Shown here: one piece after another, positions 35,623-43,115 of the stretch
Position numbering within the stretch: the stretch's first letter is position 1
Layout: the number at the start of each line of letters is the position of its first letter
DNA from: Trebonia sp050013875
GTDB taxonomy: Bacteria; Actinomycetota; Actinomycetes; Streptosporangiales; Streptosporangiaceae
Assembly (NCBI GenBank): GCA_050013875.1
Contig: JBEKEK010000015.1
Location: forward strand, 32,146-96,145
DNA: 64,000 bases
Direction: 5' to 3'
Notes under the pieces: generated by a model
What the model was told of the DNA's origin: nothing
Seen by the model: the letters and a program-made list of their open reading frames with translations, nothing else
Database searches by the model: none
Made by a program: the position numbers and the translations under genes

Positions 35623-35997
35623 ATGGCTAGCGAGCACTGGAAGGACGAGCCAGAGGCGCAGGACTTTCCGGCCGCGAAGTCCTATCTCTCCCTGCTAATC
35701 GGGCTTAAGGCCGCGGGCAGGCTGGTCAAGTCCCTGCGCAAGGCGCAGGCGGTGCAGCAATTTGCCGCTAAGGACATTCTGCGGGCCGCGGGTCTGCCGC
35801 TGCTTCCCGCCGACGACTCCGAGGTCGCCGCCGACCTTGAGAAGATCAGGAAGGGCATCAAGCTCTCCCCGGTGCTGCTGGTCCAGGGGACGCCGTTGTG
35901 GGTCGCCGACGGTTACCATCGGGTCTGCACGAGCTACCACCTGGACGAGAAGGAACCGGTGCCGTGCCGGATCGCGCCTCGCGGGCCCAAGGGCTGA
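35623..35997 (+). CDS. Conserved hypothetical protein, ParB-like fold suspected
   Basis: The 124-residue soluble protein has AAKSYLSLLIGLKAAGRLVKSLRKAQAVQQFAAKDILRAAGLPLLP and then KISPVLLVQG-like LSPVLLVQGTPLWVADGYHRVCTSYHLDEKEPVPCRIA. The LWVADGYHRV stretch recalls the ParB/Srx 'DGxHR' nucleotide-binding motif, so a ParB-like domain is plausible. The ATG has GAGGAGA upstream. Function is unknown. Confidence 0.75.
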   Translation: MASEHWKDEPEAQDFPAAKSYLSLLIGLKAAGRLVKSLRKAQAVQQFAAKDILRAAGLPLLPADDSEVAADLEKIRKGIKLSPVLLVQGTPLWVADGYHRVCTSYHLDEKEPVPCRIAPRGPKG

Positions 35998-36046
35998 CCG
36001 GCCAGCGGCTGACCGGTGAAGAACTCAACGGCCAACGGCCGGCCGC

Positions 36047-37009
36047 TCAAGGCCCGACCGGGTTCGGCCCTTCGGTCTGGGGCGCCTCGGGCCGATCGGG
36101 ATGTCCGGCCGGGGGACGCGACGTGGCGACCGGGCCCGGCTCGGGATTGCCGATATACCCGGGCCGCCAGCGGATGCCGAGCGTGCCCGCCGCGGCCTGG
36201 GTCGCACTCGGGTCACCACCCGGTCCCCGCAGCACATAGGCGATGCCAACCGCGACGACGGCGCCGATGGCCGGCCCGGCCAGATACGCCCACCACCCGG
36301 TCCAGTCGCCAAGCACCAGGGCGGGCCCGAGGGAGCGGGCCGGGTTCATCGAGGCGCCGCTGACCGGCGCCCCCCATAGCCCGGCCAGCGCGATATAGCT
36401 GCCGACACCGAAGGCGGCGAGCGAGCCGACCTGCTGCGCGCCGGACGCGGTTCCCAGGATCACGCTCACCAGCCCGGCCGTCAGTACCGCTTCCCAGATC
36501 ATCGCGGTGGTCGTTGAGATGCCGTTGCCCGGCAGGGTCAGTCCGGCGCTGCCCTGCTTGCCGATCAGCCCCCACAGCAGCAGGGTGGCGAGAACGGCCC
36601 CGACGAGCTGGACGGCGACGTAGGCCGGGACCCGCTTCCAGGGGAAATCGCCCCGCAGCGCGAAGGCCACGCTGACCGCGGGGTTGAGGTGCGCACCGGA
36701 CACGGTGCCCATGAACAAGATGATGGCCGCGACCATCAGCCCCGGCGCCACCACCCGCGCACTGTAGGGGACGGCATGGCCGCCAAAGCGGGCATTGACC
36801 ATCCCGCTCCCCACCGCGACCAGGACGAGGAAGAAGGTACCGAGAAGCTCGGAGAACAATCGGCGCCAATTGTAGCTGTCGTCGGTGAAGTCAAATTGGT
36901 GAGTGATCGAATTCGGCTGCCCCATTGACCGCAGAGCGACCTCGGCCCGGCGCACCGCCTGCTGAGCGGGCTCGCCCGGCGGCGGCCGCTCCCCTTGATC
37001 GGCCGTCAT
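36047..37009 (-). CDS. Aquaporin/glycerol-facilitator family channel
   Basis: The 320-residue MIP channel has six helices and both half-helix motifs, GAHLNPAVS and GASMNPARS. It carries a 45-residue cytosolic N-terminal extension and a Pro-rich tail of about 50 residues. Short residues around the pore suggest aquaporin rather than glycerol transport, but this is uncertain. It is divergent from the Ser/Thr kinase gene. Confidence 0.93.
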   Translation of the reverse strand: MTADQGERPPPGEPAQQAVRRAEVALRSMGQPNSITHQFDFTDDSYNWRRLFSELLGTFFLVLVAVGSGMVNARFGGHAVPYSARVVAPGLMVAAIILFMGTVSGAHLNPAVSVAFALRGDFPWKRVPAYVAVQLVGAVLATLLLWGLIGKQGSAGLTLPGNGISTTTAMIWEAVLTAGLVSVILGTASGAQQVGSLAAFGVGSYIALAGLWGAPVSGASMNPARSLGPALVLGDWTGWWAYLAGPAIGAVVAVGIAYVLRGPGGDPSATQAAAGTLGIRWRPGYIGNPEPGPVATSRPPAGHPDRPEAPQTEGPNPVGP

Positions 37010-37150
37010 CTGGCCTTCCTCTCTGGTCCCAACTTGATCGCCCGTGTCTATCGGTAATGCCGGCCAAATTGTAAGCGGTGTTCTCTGCCCGCCATGCGGC
37101 TGATTGTGCGAGATTGTGTCTGTCAGTCGCGTGAGGGGAGACAGCCGACG

Positions 37151-38818
37151 GTGCCACAGTCAGTCGTGCAGCCGCTGCGCCGTTGGGATCCGGAACGGAT
37201 CGGGCCTTACTCGATCATAGGGAAGCTCGGTGCCGGGGCGATGGGGCAGGTCTTCCTGGCGCGCTCCACGGCCGGGCGCCTGGTGGCGGTCAAGACGATC
37301 CGGGTCGAGCTGGCCGAGGAACCCGGCTACCGGGCCAGGTTCGCCCGCGAGGTGGCGGCGGCCAGCCGGGTGAGCGGGGTGTTCACCGCCGCCGTGATCC
37401 AGGCGGACGCGGAGGCGGACCTGCCCTGGGTGGCCACCGCCTACGTGCCGGCGCCGTCGCTGAGCACGCTGGTGCGCCGGTGCGGCCCGCTGCCGGTCCC
37501 GGCCGTGCGCTGGCTCGCGGCCGGCTGCGCGGAGGCGCTGCAGTCCATTCACAGCGTCGGGCTGCTGCACCGCGACGTCAAGCCGTCCAACGTGCTGGTG
37601 GCGCCGACTGGCCCGCAGGTGATCGACTTCGGCGTGGCTAGGGTCGCGGAGCGGGTGCAGCTCACCGCCACCCGGGGGTCGGCCGGCACGCCCTCGTACA
37701 TGGCGCCGGAGCAGGCCAGGGACTCCACGCTGGTCTCGTCGGCCAGTGACGTCTTCTCGCTTGGCGCCACCCTGGTGTTCGCCGCGACCGGCCATCCGCC
37801 CTACCAGGGCGAGACCGCCATGGACATCCTCGTCCGGCTCGCGACCGAGCCGCCGGACCTGGCGGGCCTGCCCGCCGAGCTGACCGATCTGGTCGCCGCC
37901 TGCCTGGAGCGGGTGCCGCGCAACCGCCCGACCGAGGCCGCGATCCTGGCCGAGCTCGGCTCATTCGCCCTCCCCACCGGTCCCGGCCACTCCTATCTTC
38001 CGGACTCCGCGATGGCGCTGGTGGCCGAGTACATGCGCCACCCTGGCTTCCCCGCCGACGCCACGACCGTCAGCGACGAGGACGAGGACGAGGACGAGGA
38101 CAAGGACAAGGACTCGGTGAGCGGCGGAACCGATGGCTCGGCCTTCCTGGCGGCCAATGACGCGACGTCCGGGTCTCATACCGCCCTGCCGGGCTTCGAG
38201 TCGCCTGCCGCCCTCCACGCCGAGCCGGCATTGCCGTCTCACCTGGGCCGCCGCCGCCGACTGGTGCGGTTCCCGCGCGTCCACGCGGGAACCGCGCCAG
38301 GCAAACGACGGCTGGCGTGGACGGCCCTGGCGGTCCTGGCGGCGGCGCTGCTGGCCGCCGGGATCGGCGCCGGGTTCTTGTTGCGCGCGATGACGGCCAA
38401 GGCGGCCCCTCCCTCGGACGGACCGCCGTGCACGGCCGTGGTGGTCACCGGCACGCCCCAGATCTGCGTGAGCCAGCCGTTCGGCGACGGTAACACCGTG
38501 TACATAATTCACGGTAACGGCTACCAGCCTTCCACGCCGGTCACGGTCAAGCTCGTCGGTCCTGGCGTCTCGCGCGTCTCGCCTGACCGCCCGCACGCCG
38601 ACAAACAGGGCACGTTCAACTACGCGGTCGACCAGGGGCACTACTTCTACCGCGGCCCGCTGCCGACCGGGTCGTACACCGTGGTCGTCACCGCTCCCGG
38701 CCGGAGCAGTGCCAGCACCACGTTCGTCGTCTACAGCGTCCACTCCGAGCCACCGCTCAACACCGCGCCGCCCAGCCCGCCGCCGGGCGAGGGACCGCCG
38801 CCGGACGGCCCGCCGTAA
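37151..38818 (+). CDS. Membrane Ser/Thr protein kinase (Hanks type)
   Basis: The 555-residue protein has a kinase domain (about 18-280): GAGAMGQV glycine loop, Lys48 in VAVKTI, catalytic LHRDVKPSNVL, DFGVARV, and GTPSYMAPEQA. An acidic Asp/Glu run (about 309-321), a juxtamembrane region, one membrane helix (about 390-412) and an extracellular domain of about 140 residues ending in Pro follow. The outside part lacks PASTA repeats; its GTFNYAVDQGHYFYRGPLPTGSYTVVVTAPG looks like a small beta-sandwich. The GTG at 37151 has GGGGAG upstream. It converges on an FHA gene. Confidence 0.92.
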   Translation: MPQSVVQPLRRWDPERIGPYSIIGKLGAGAMGQVFLARSTAGRLVAVKTIRVELAEEPGYRARFAREVAAASRVSGVFTAAVIQADAEADLPWVATAYVPAPSLSTLVRRCGPLPVPAVRWLAAGCAEALQSIHSVGLLHRDVKPSNVLVAPTGPQVIDFGVARVAERVQLTATRGSAGTPSYMAPEQARDSTLVSSASDVFSLGATLVFAATGHPPYQGETAMDILVRLATEPPDLAGLPAELTDLVAACLERVPRNRPTEAAILAELGSFALPTGPGHSYLPDSAMALVAEYMRHPGFPADATTVSDEDEDEDEDKDKDSVSGGTDGSAFLAANDATSGSHTALPGFESPAALHAEPALPSHLGRRRRLVRFPRVHAGTAPGKRRLAWTALAVLAAALLAAGIGAGFLLRAMTAKAAPPSDGPPCTAVVVTGTPQICVSQPFGDGNTVYIIHGNGYQPSTPVTVKLVGPGVSRVSPDRPHADKQGTFNYAVDQGHYFYRGPLPTGSYTVVVTAPGRSSASTTFVVYSVHSEPPLNTAPPSPPPGEGPPPDGPP

Positions 38819-39625
38819 CTCCCGGGTCCACCACAGATCCTCCTGCCGGGAACACCAGGCGGGATCGGCCAGCAGCCGCAGGTCCCCGGCCGCGACCACC
38901 CCGTGCTCGATCAGCACCCGGACGGCGACCTCGTCCGACAGCCGGACGTCCGGCCCGGCCAGCCCGCGCTCGCTGATCTTGCGCCGCAGGACCTTGATGT
39001 GCTCGGCCACCCGGGCGGAAAGCCGGTCGCGGAACTCAGAATCGCTGTCGAACCGGTCCAGCTCATGGTGCGCGCCGGTGACCTCGAGCGCGGCCCGGGC
39101 GATCTCCGGGGTGCGCGGCAGCGGGGAGGCGGCGCTCGGGTCGAGCAGCCACGGCCTGCACCACATCAGCGCCACCAGGAAGAGCTTGGTCTTCGGGTCG
39201 AGATAGAACGGCAGCAGGGTGCTGTCGCCGTCGGCCGGCTCCTCCGCTGTGCCCACTGCCGCCGCGGCCCGGCGGTGGCGGCCAGGAACCGTTATCGCCA
39301 GCTGGAGTCCGTCGTCCATCATCGCGCGCGAGCCGACCATCGCGGTCCCCTCGTGGATCAGCCAGCCCCCGGCCGGATCCCCGTCAGCTTCCATCCGCGG
39401 GAGCCGGATCCGGTAGCCGTCCCCAGCCACGTAGAGCGCGTGCGTCCGGCTGATGTTGGCGATCCAGGCTCCCTCCGGTGTCGTCCTGATCACCCCGGCC
39501 CGCCGGGACAGCCCGCGGCCAGCCGTGATCGCCAGGTCCACCTCGGGGCCGCGCCCGAACACCAGATGGCTGCCTTCGGTGAGCCTGATGACCTGGCCAG
39601 ACGCGGTACTGACGTGCGCTGCCAT
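37961..39625 (-). CDS. FHA-domain protein whose frame runs into the convergent kinase gene
   Basis: From the ATG at 39625 the first 100 residues are an FHA fold (LTEGSHLVFGRGPEVDLAITAGRGLSRRAGVIR, ANISRTHALYV). A second region (about 130-265) shows LPFYLDPKTKLFLVALMWCRPWLLDP and WCSRQEDLWWTREL. FHA domains bind phospho-Thr and commonly partner Ser/Thr kinases. The frame has no stop before 37961, so its last 858 bp lie antisense to the kinase gene and look non-native (Arg/Gly/Asp-rich). The true C-terminus is probably near 38820 and its stop may have been lost. The start is well supported; the end is not. Confidence 0.6.
   Translation of the reverse strand: MAAHVSTASGQVIRLTEGSHLVFGRGPEVDLAITAGRGLSRRAGVIRTTPEGAWIANISRTHALYVAGDGYRIRLPRMEADGDPAGGWLIHEGTAMVGSRAMMDDGLQLAITVPGRHRRAAAAVGTAEEPADGDSTLLPFYLDPKTKLFLVALMWCRPWLLDPSAASPLPRTPEIARAALEVTGAHHELDRFDSDSEFRDRLSARVAEHIKVLRRKISERGLAGPDVRLSDEVAVRVLIEHGVVAAGDLRLLADPAWCSRQEDLWWTRELRRAVRRRSLARRRAGRRGVERWLGVDAVDDERGAGTAPAGSGDDHGVRPGRQRAAVEVVPLVDRVVERALFVGVRAVRRDARDARTDELDRDRRGRLVAVTVNYVHGVTVAERLAHADLGRAGDHHGRARRSVRGRGRLGRHRAQQEPGADPGGQQRRRQDRQGRPRQPSFAWRGSRVDAREPHQSAAAAQVRRQCRLGVEGGRRLEARQGGMRPGRRVIGRQEGRAIGSAAHRVLVLVLVLVLVLVADGRGVGGEARVAHVLGHQRHRGVRKIGVAGTGGEGE
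38075..38113 (+). repeat. GACGAG/GACAAG hexanucleotide run
   Basis: About six tandem 6-bp units (GACGAG, then GACAAG) inside the kinase gene encode a run of Asp, Glu and Lys (about residues 309-321) between the kinase domain and the membrane helix. The length is likely to vary by slippage in steps of two residues without frame loss. Confidence 0.8.
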
Positions 39626-39709
39626 TGGATCAGTGTAGAACCGGGGCGCCGCCGCAAGCACCCCCGAACCCGGGGATGGCGGGGACGGGCGGTGCAAGGT
39701 TTACTTCTA

Positions 39710-39817
39710 TTCGTGAGGCGCCGGGAGCCGTCTAGGGAAGGCTCCGGGGTGGGGAGCCCGAGACCGATCCTTAACCGGCCGGTGGGGGGGCCTAGACGGA
39801 GCCCGGCATCTCACGAA
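39710..39817. repeat. Large inverted repeat with 27-bp arms
   Basis: The left arm (39710-39736) and right arm (39791-39817) pair at 23 of 27 positions. Both begin TTCGTGAG, share GCCGGG and end CCGTCTAGG when read inward. The 54-bp loop has its own hairpin, GGCTCC (39740-39745) with GGAGCC (39753-39758). It lies in the 236-bp gap between the FHA gene start and the flavin monooxygenase stop. It could be a terminator of the monooxygenase operon, a structured RNA or a small mobile element. No target duplication is seen. Confidence 0.6.
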
Positions 39818-39861
39818 ACGCCCGCCCGCACGGGACGTTGCTCCGGACGTCAGCCCCCGGC

Positions 39862-41115
39862 TTAGCTGGTGGCCGACAGGTAGCCGACGAGGTGATCGAT
39901 CACCTCACGCGCATCGTCCTCGATGCCGTAAATGAAGGTGGACTTCCGCCTGCGCAGCACGGGCAACCCCAGCGCGTACAGCCCCGGGCGGTCGACCACA
40001 CCGCCGGTGTGCCGCAGCTGGCCCTTCGCGTCGACTACGGGGATGTCGAGCCAGCTGTAGTCGGGACGGAAGCCGGTCGCCCACACGATCGCGGTGATCT
40101 CACCGTCGCCCAGGTCAAGCTGGAGCCGGGCCGACTCGGGGACACGGGTCGGTTCGAAGCGCTCCGGGGCGCCGAGCAGGTCATCCTGCCCGCTGGACCT
40201 GGCCCACTCGTCGAACGTGTCAAGAAGCCGGTTCATCTTCAGGTCGGCCAGCGAGAACACGTTGCGCAGGCCGCCGGACAGCAGCGCGCGGCCGTCGCGG
40301 ATGGCCGCCAGCCGGCCGACCAACTCGACGCCGAGCGACGTCAGCGCGTTCAGGTCGAGCGTGGTCCGCCCGGGGGTACCGACCAGCTGCGGCGATGGCA
40401 GCCGCCGGGCCCGCGTCAGGTCATCGACCTCGTCATAGCGCTGGTCCCACACCCCCGACGCATCCATCCACCAGAGCACATCGCGGCCTCGGTAGATGCG
40501 GGGCAGCCGCACGTGCTCCCCCACCGACAAGACGACCGGGCGGCCCGACCGTCTTAGCTCCGCCGCCAGCTGCACGCCGGTGGCCGACGCGCCCACGACC
40601 AGCACGCCACCGTCGGGGAGGGCGGCCGGGCCGCGGTAGCCGAACGGTGTCAGCTGCGCCACCGACGCCGGCACCGCGTCCTTCAGCGGCGGCACCGAGG
40701 GCTGGTTGCACGCGCCACTGGCGATGACCACGGTCCGGCAGCGAATCTCGCCCCGGTCCGTGGTCACCTGGTACCCGTCGATGGATTCCCGCACCGATGT
40801 GACGTTGGTGCCGGTCCGGACCGGGGCGCGCGAGACCTTGGCGAAGCGCTCGATGAACTCGGTCACTTCCGGCACCGTCATGTAGCCGTCAGGATCCGGG
40901 CCCTCGTAGCGAAGGCCCGGCAGGCGGCTCTGCCAGTTGGGAGTGAGCAGCCGCAGCGAATCCCAGCGTTCGCGCCGCCAAGAGTTCGCCACCTCGCCGC
41001 GTTCGAGCACGACGTGGTCGACCGACCGCGCGCTGAGAAAGTGGCTCGCCGCCAGCCCCGCGTGCCCGGCCCCGATGACGACCGTGGTTACGGTCTCGGT
41101 GGACTGCCTGCTCAA
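39862..41115 (-). CDS. Flavin-dependent monooxygenase (FMO/YUCCA-like)
   Basis: The 417-residue flavoprotein has an FAD motif (VVIGAGHAGLAASHFL), an NADPH motif (VLVVGASATGVQLAAELRRSG) and VWATGFRPDYSWLD, the pattern of class B flavin monooxygenases. The ATGxxxD-type motif is intact. The start is a TTG at 41115 overlapping the OsmC stop (TTGA), because no ATG or GTG precedes the FAD motif. It acts with NADPH and O2 on a soft nucleophile or ketone; the substrate is unknown. Co-translation with OsmC hints at sulfur or peroxide chemistry. Confidence 0.9.
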   Translation of the reverse strand: MSRQSTETVTTVVIGAGHAGLAASHFLSARSVDHVVLERGEVANSWRRERWDSLRLLTPNWQSRLPGLRYEGPDPDGYMTVPEVTEFIERFAKVSRAPVRTGTNVTSVRESIDGYQVTTDRGEIRCRTVVIASGACNQPSVPPLKDAVPASVAQLTPFGYRGPAALPDGGVLVVGASATGVQLAAELRRSGRPVVLSVGEHVRLPRIYRGRDVLWWMDASGVWDQRYDEVDDLTRARRLPSPQLVGTPGRTTLDLNALTSLGVELVGRLAAIRDGRALLSGGLRNVFSLADLKMNRLLDTFDEWARSSGQDDLLGAPERFEPTRVPESARLQLDLGDGEITAIVWATGFRPDYSWLDIPVVDAKGQLRHTGGVVDRPGLYALGLPVLRRRKSTFIYGIEDDAREVIDHLVGYLSATS

Positions 41116-41660
41116 GCGACCTCGACGGTGACGTTGGTCGGGTTGGTGAGCGCGTCGTACACGGCCGAACGCTTCGTGGACTGGGCCACCAGCGCCTGGA
41201 TGTCCTCCTTGGACGCGTCCGCGTCGATGTTGAAGGTCACCTTGATGTCGTTGTAGCCGTTGCGGACGTCGCTGTCGGCGCCGAGGATCCCGCGGATGTC
41301 GTGGCTGCCCTCGACCACCGACTCGACCGAGCGCAGCTGGATGCCACGGTTCTCCGCGACGGACGCGATTCCGCCCGTTAGGCAGCTCGCGAGGCCGACG
41401 AGGAGGTACTCGATCGGCGTGATGCCGTCGTCCTCGGCCGCGAAGACCTCGGGGTGGTCGGCCTGGAACGTCCACTCTTGCTTGTGGGTCTGCTCCTGGC
41501 CGAGGCCGAAGAAGCTCTGGACCTTGATCTCGCTGTGCACGCCGCTCTGCCACTTGGCGGCCGCCCGCCAAGTGAACTGGGCGGCCTCTGGTGCGCCCTT
41601 CAGCACTTCGCGCGCCTCGAGCAGTGCCTGCACGTTAACGCCATTGGTAGCCGTGGTCAT
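41112..41660 (-). CDS. OsmC-family protein lacking the second active-site Cys
   Basis: The 182-residue protein shows the OsmC fold: FTWRAAAKWQSGVHSEIKVQSFFG, PIEYLLVGLASCLTGGIASVAENRGIQL with the first reactive Cys, and the C-terminal helix SVYDALTNPTNVTV type sequence. Where peroxidase-type OsmC/Ohr proteins have the second Cys (about xSxxxCPV) this one reads STKRSAVYDAL, with Ser. So it may not reduce hydroperoxides by the two-Cys mechanism. It is first in a two-gene minus-strand operon, divergent from metX. Confidence 0.9.
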   Translation of the reverse strand: MTTATNGVNVQALLEAREVLKGAPEAAQFTWRAAAKWQSGVHSEIKVQSFFGLGQEQTHKQEWTFQADHPEVFAAEDDGITPIEYLLVGLASCLTGGIASVAENRGIQLRSVESVVEGSHDIRGILGADSDVRNGYNDIKVTFNIDADASKEDIQALVAQSTKRSAVYDALTNPTNVTVEVA

Positions 41661-41708
41661 ATCTGATGCCCCTCTGTGCTTTACCCGCTCGCCTCCGGGC
41701 GCTTTAAC

Positions 41709-41766
41709 CCGGTGCCTTCCCTCGTCGCTCGGACAAAACCGCCTCGCTCCTCAGTCCAGGCACCGG
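41709..41766. repeat. 9-bp inverted repeat enclosing 40 bp, between osmC-like and metX genes
   Basis: CCGGTGCCT (41709-41717) and AGGCACCGG (41758-41766) are perfectly complementary. The enclosed 40 bp are purine-rich on the minus strand. It lies in the 5' region of the OsmC gene transcript (minus) and upstream of the metX promoter (plus). A closing stem of a regulatory RNA is possible, but I could not match it to a known riboswitch such as SAM-II or SAM-IV. Confidence 0.4.
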
Positions 41767-41839
41767 CGCGCCCGTTGGCTCGCGGGTTGGTTTCCCCCGC
41801 TTGCCGGGATTTCCACCGCCGGATTCCCTATGGGATCGA

Positions 41840-41871
41840 TTGACAATACACCGGCCCGTACCAGTTACGAT
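41840..41871 (+). promoter_or_regulatory. metX promoter, leaderless type
   Basis: TTGACA (41840-41845) and TACGAT (41866-41871) are good -35 and -10 hexamers, though the 20-bp spacer is long. The -10 ends 7 bp before the metX ATG and no ribosome site is present, so the transcript most likely starts at the ATG. Confidence 0.55.
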
Positions 41872-41878
41872 AGCTCCC

Positions 41879-43078
41879 ATGTCAGACCCTGCGTCGACCC
41901 TCGCGGCCGGCTCGGTCGGAACTGCGCAGACGCAGTACCTCGACCTGCCGGAGCCGCTGCGGCTCGACTGCGGCCGGGATCTGCACCCAGTGCGGGTGGC
42001 GTACGAGACGTACGGCACCCTGTCCCCGCGGCGTGACAACGTCATCCTGGTGTGCCATGCGCTCAGCGGCGACGCCCACGCGGCCGGCTTCGCGAAGACG
42101 CCGCCGCTTGAGGGCACGCGGGACGGGTTCGGCGCGACCGATCGCGACGGCTCGGCCGGCAAGGGGCTCGGCTGGTGGGACGGGATGATCGGCCCGGGCA
42201 AGGCGTTCGACACCGACCGCTTCTTCGTCGTCTCCACCAACCTGCTCGGCGGGTGCAAGGGGACGACGGGGCCGTCGTCGGTCGACCCGGCGACGGGCCG
42301 GGAGTACGGGCCGGATTTCCCGGTGATCACGGTCGCGGACATGGTGCGGACCGAGCGCGCGTTCCTTGACGAGCTGGGCGTCGATCGGCTGGCGGCGGTG
42401 GCCGGCGGCTCGCTCGGCGGAATGCAGGCGTTCGAGTGGGCGATCCAGTTTCCCGATCAGGTCGATCGGGTAGTGTCGATCGCCAGCACGCACGCCCTCC
42501 AGCCGCAGGGCGTGGCCTGGAACGCGATCGCGCGCGAGTCGATCATGCGCGACCCGGCCTGGCAGGGCGGCCGCTACTACGGCACCGGCCTGGCGCCCGA
42601 TGCGGGGGTGGGCGTGGCCCGGATGGTCGGCCACGTCACGTACCTGTCGGCGCAGGCGCTGAGCGACAAGTTCGGCCGACGGCTGCAGTTCGCCGACGAC
42701 ATCCGCTACACGCTTACCGAACCGGAATTCGAGATCGAGAACTACCTGCGGCACCAGGCCGACTCGTTCGTCAAGCGGTTCGACGCCAACACCTACCTGT
42801 ATTTGTCACGCGCGCTCACGTACTTCGACTTGGGGCGGCAGTACGGCGGCGGGTCGCTGGCGCGCGCGCTCGAGGACGTTTCCGCGCGGACGCTGCTGAT
42901 AGCGTTCAGCTCCGACTGGCTGTACCCGCCGTCCGCGTCGAAGGAGATCGAGGAGGCGCTTCGCGCGCTCGGCAAGCCGGTCGAGTTCCATCTGATCGAG
43001 GCGCCCTACGGGCATGACTGCTTCCTGCTTGAGGAAGCCCGGCAGACGCCCGTCATCCGCGAGTTCCTGGGCCTGTGA
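41879..43078 (+). CDS. metX: Homoserine O-acetyltransferase MetX
   Basis: The 399-residue alpha/beta-hydrolase-fold enzyme acylates homoserine for methionine synthesis. Signatures are RVAYETYGTLSPRRDNVILVCHALSGDAHAAG, the oxyanion NLLGGCKGTTGPSS, nucleophile GGSLGGMQAFEWA and the C-terminal His in APYGHDCFLLE. Asp of the triad is in AFSSDWLYPP. The next gene is metY at 38 bp, so acyl-homoserine goes directly to sulfhydrylation. Confidence 0.96.
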   Translation: MSDPASTLAAGSVGTAQTQYLDLPEPLRLDCGRDLHPVRVAYETYGTLSPRRDNVILVCHALSGDAHAAGFAKTPPLEGTRDGFGATDRDGSAGKGLGWWDGMIGPGKAFDTDRFFVVSTNLLGGCKGTTGPSSVDPATGREYGPDFPVITVADMVRTERAFLDELGVDRLAAVAGGSLGGMQAFEWAIQFPDQVDRVVSIASTHALQPQGVAWNAIARESIMRDPAWQGGRYYGTGLAPDAGVGVARMVGHVTYLSAQALSDKFGRRLQFADDIRYTLTEPEFEIENYLRHQADSFVKRFDANTYLYLSRALTYFDLGRQYGGGSLARALEDVSARTLLIAFSSDWLYPPSASKEIEEALRALGKPVEFHLIEAPYGHDCFLLEEARQTPVIREFLGL

Positions 43079-43115
43079 CTTTCCGGCGGCTGACCTCAAG
43101 GAAGAGGATTCTTGC

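Noticed and set aside
41690..41878. SAM riboswitch upstream of metX
   Set aside because: I looked for SAM-II, SAM-IV and S-box core motifs on the plus strand and did not find them, and the promoter fits a leaderless start.
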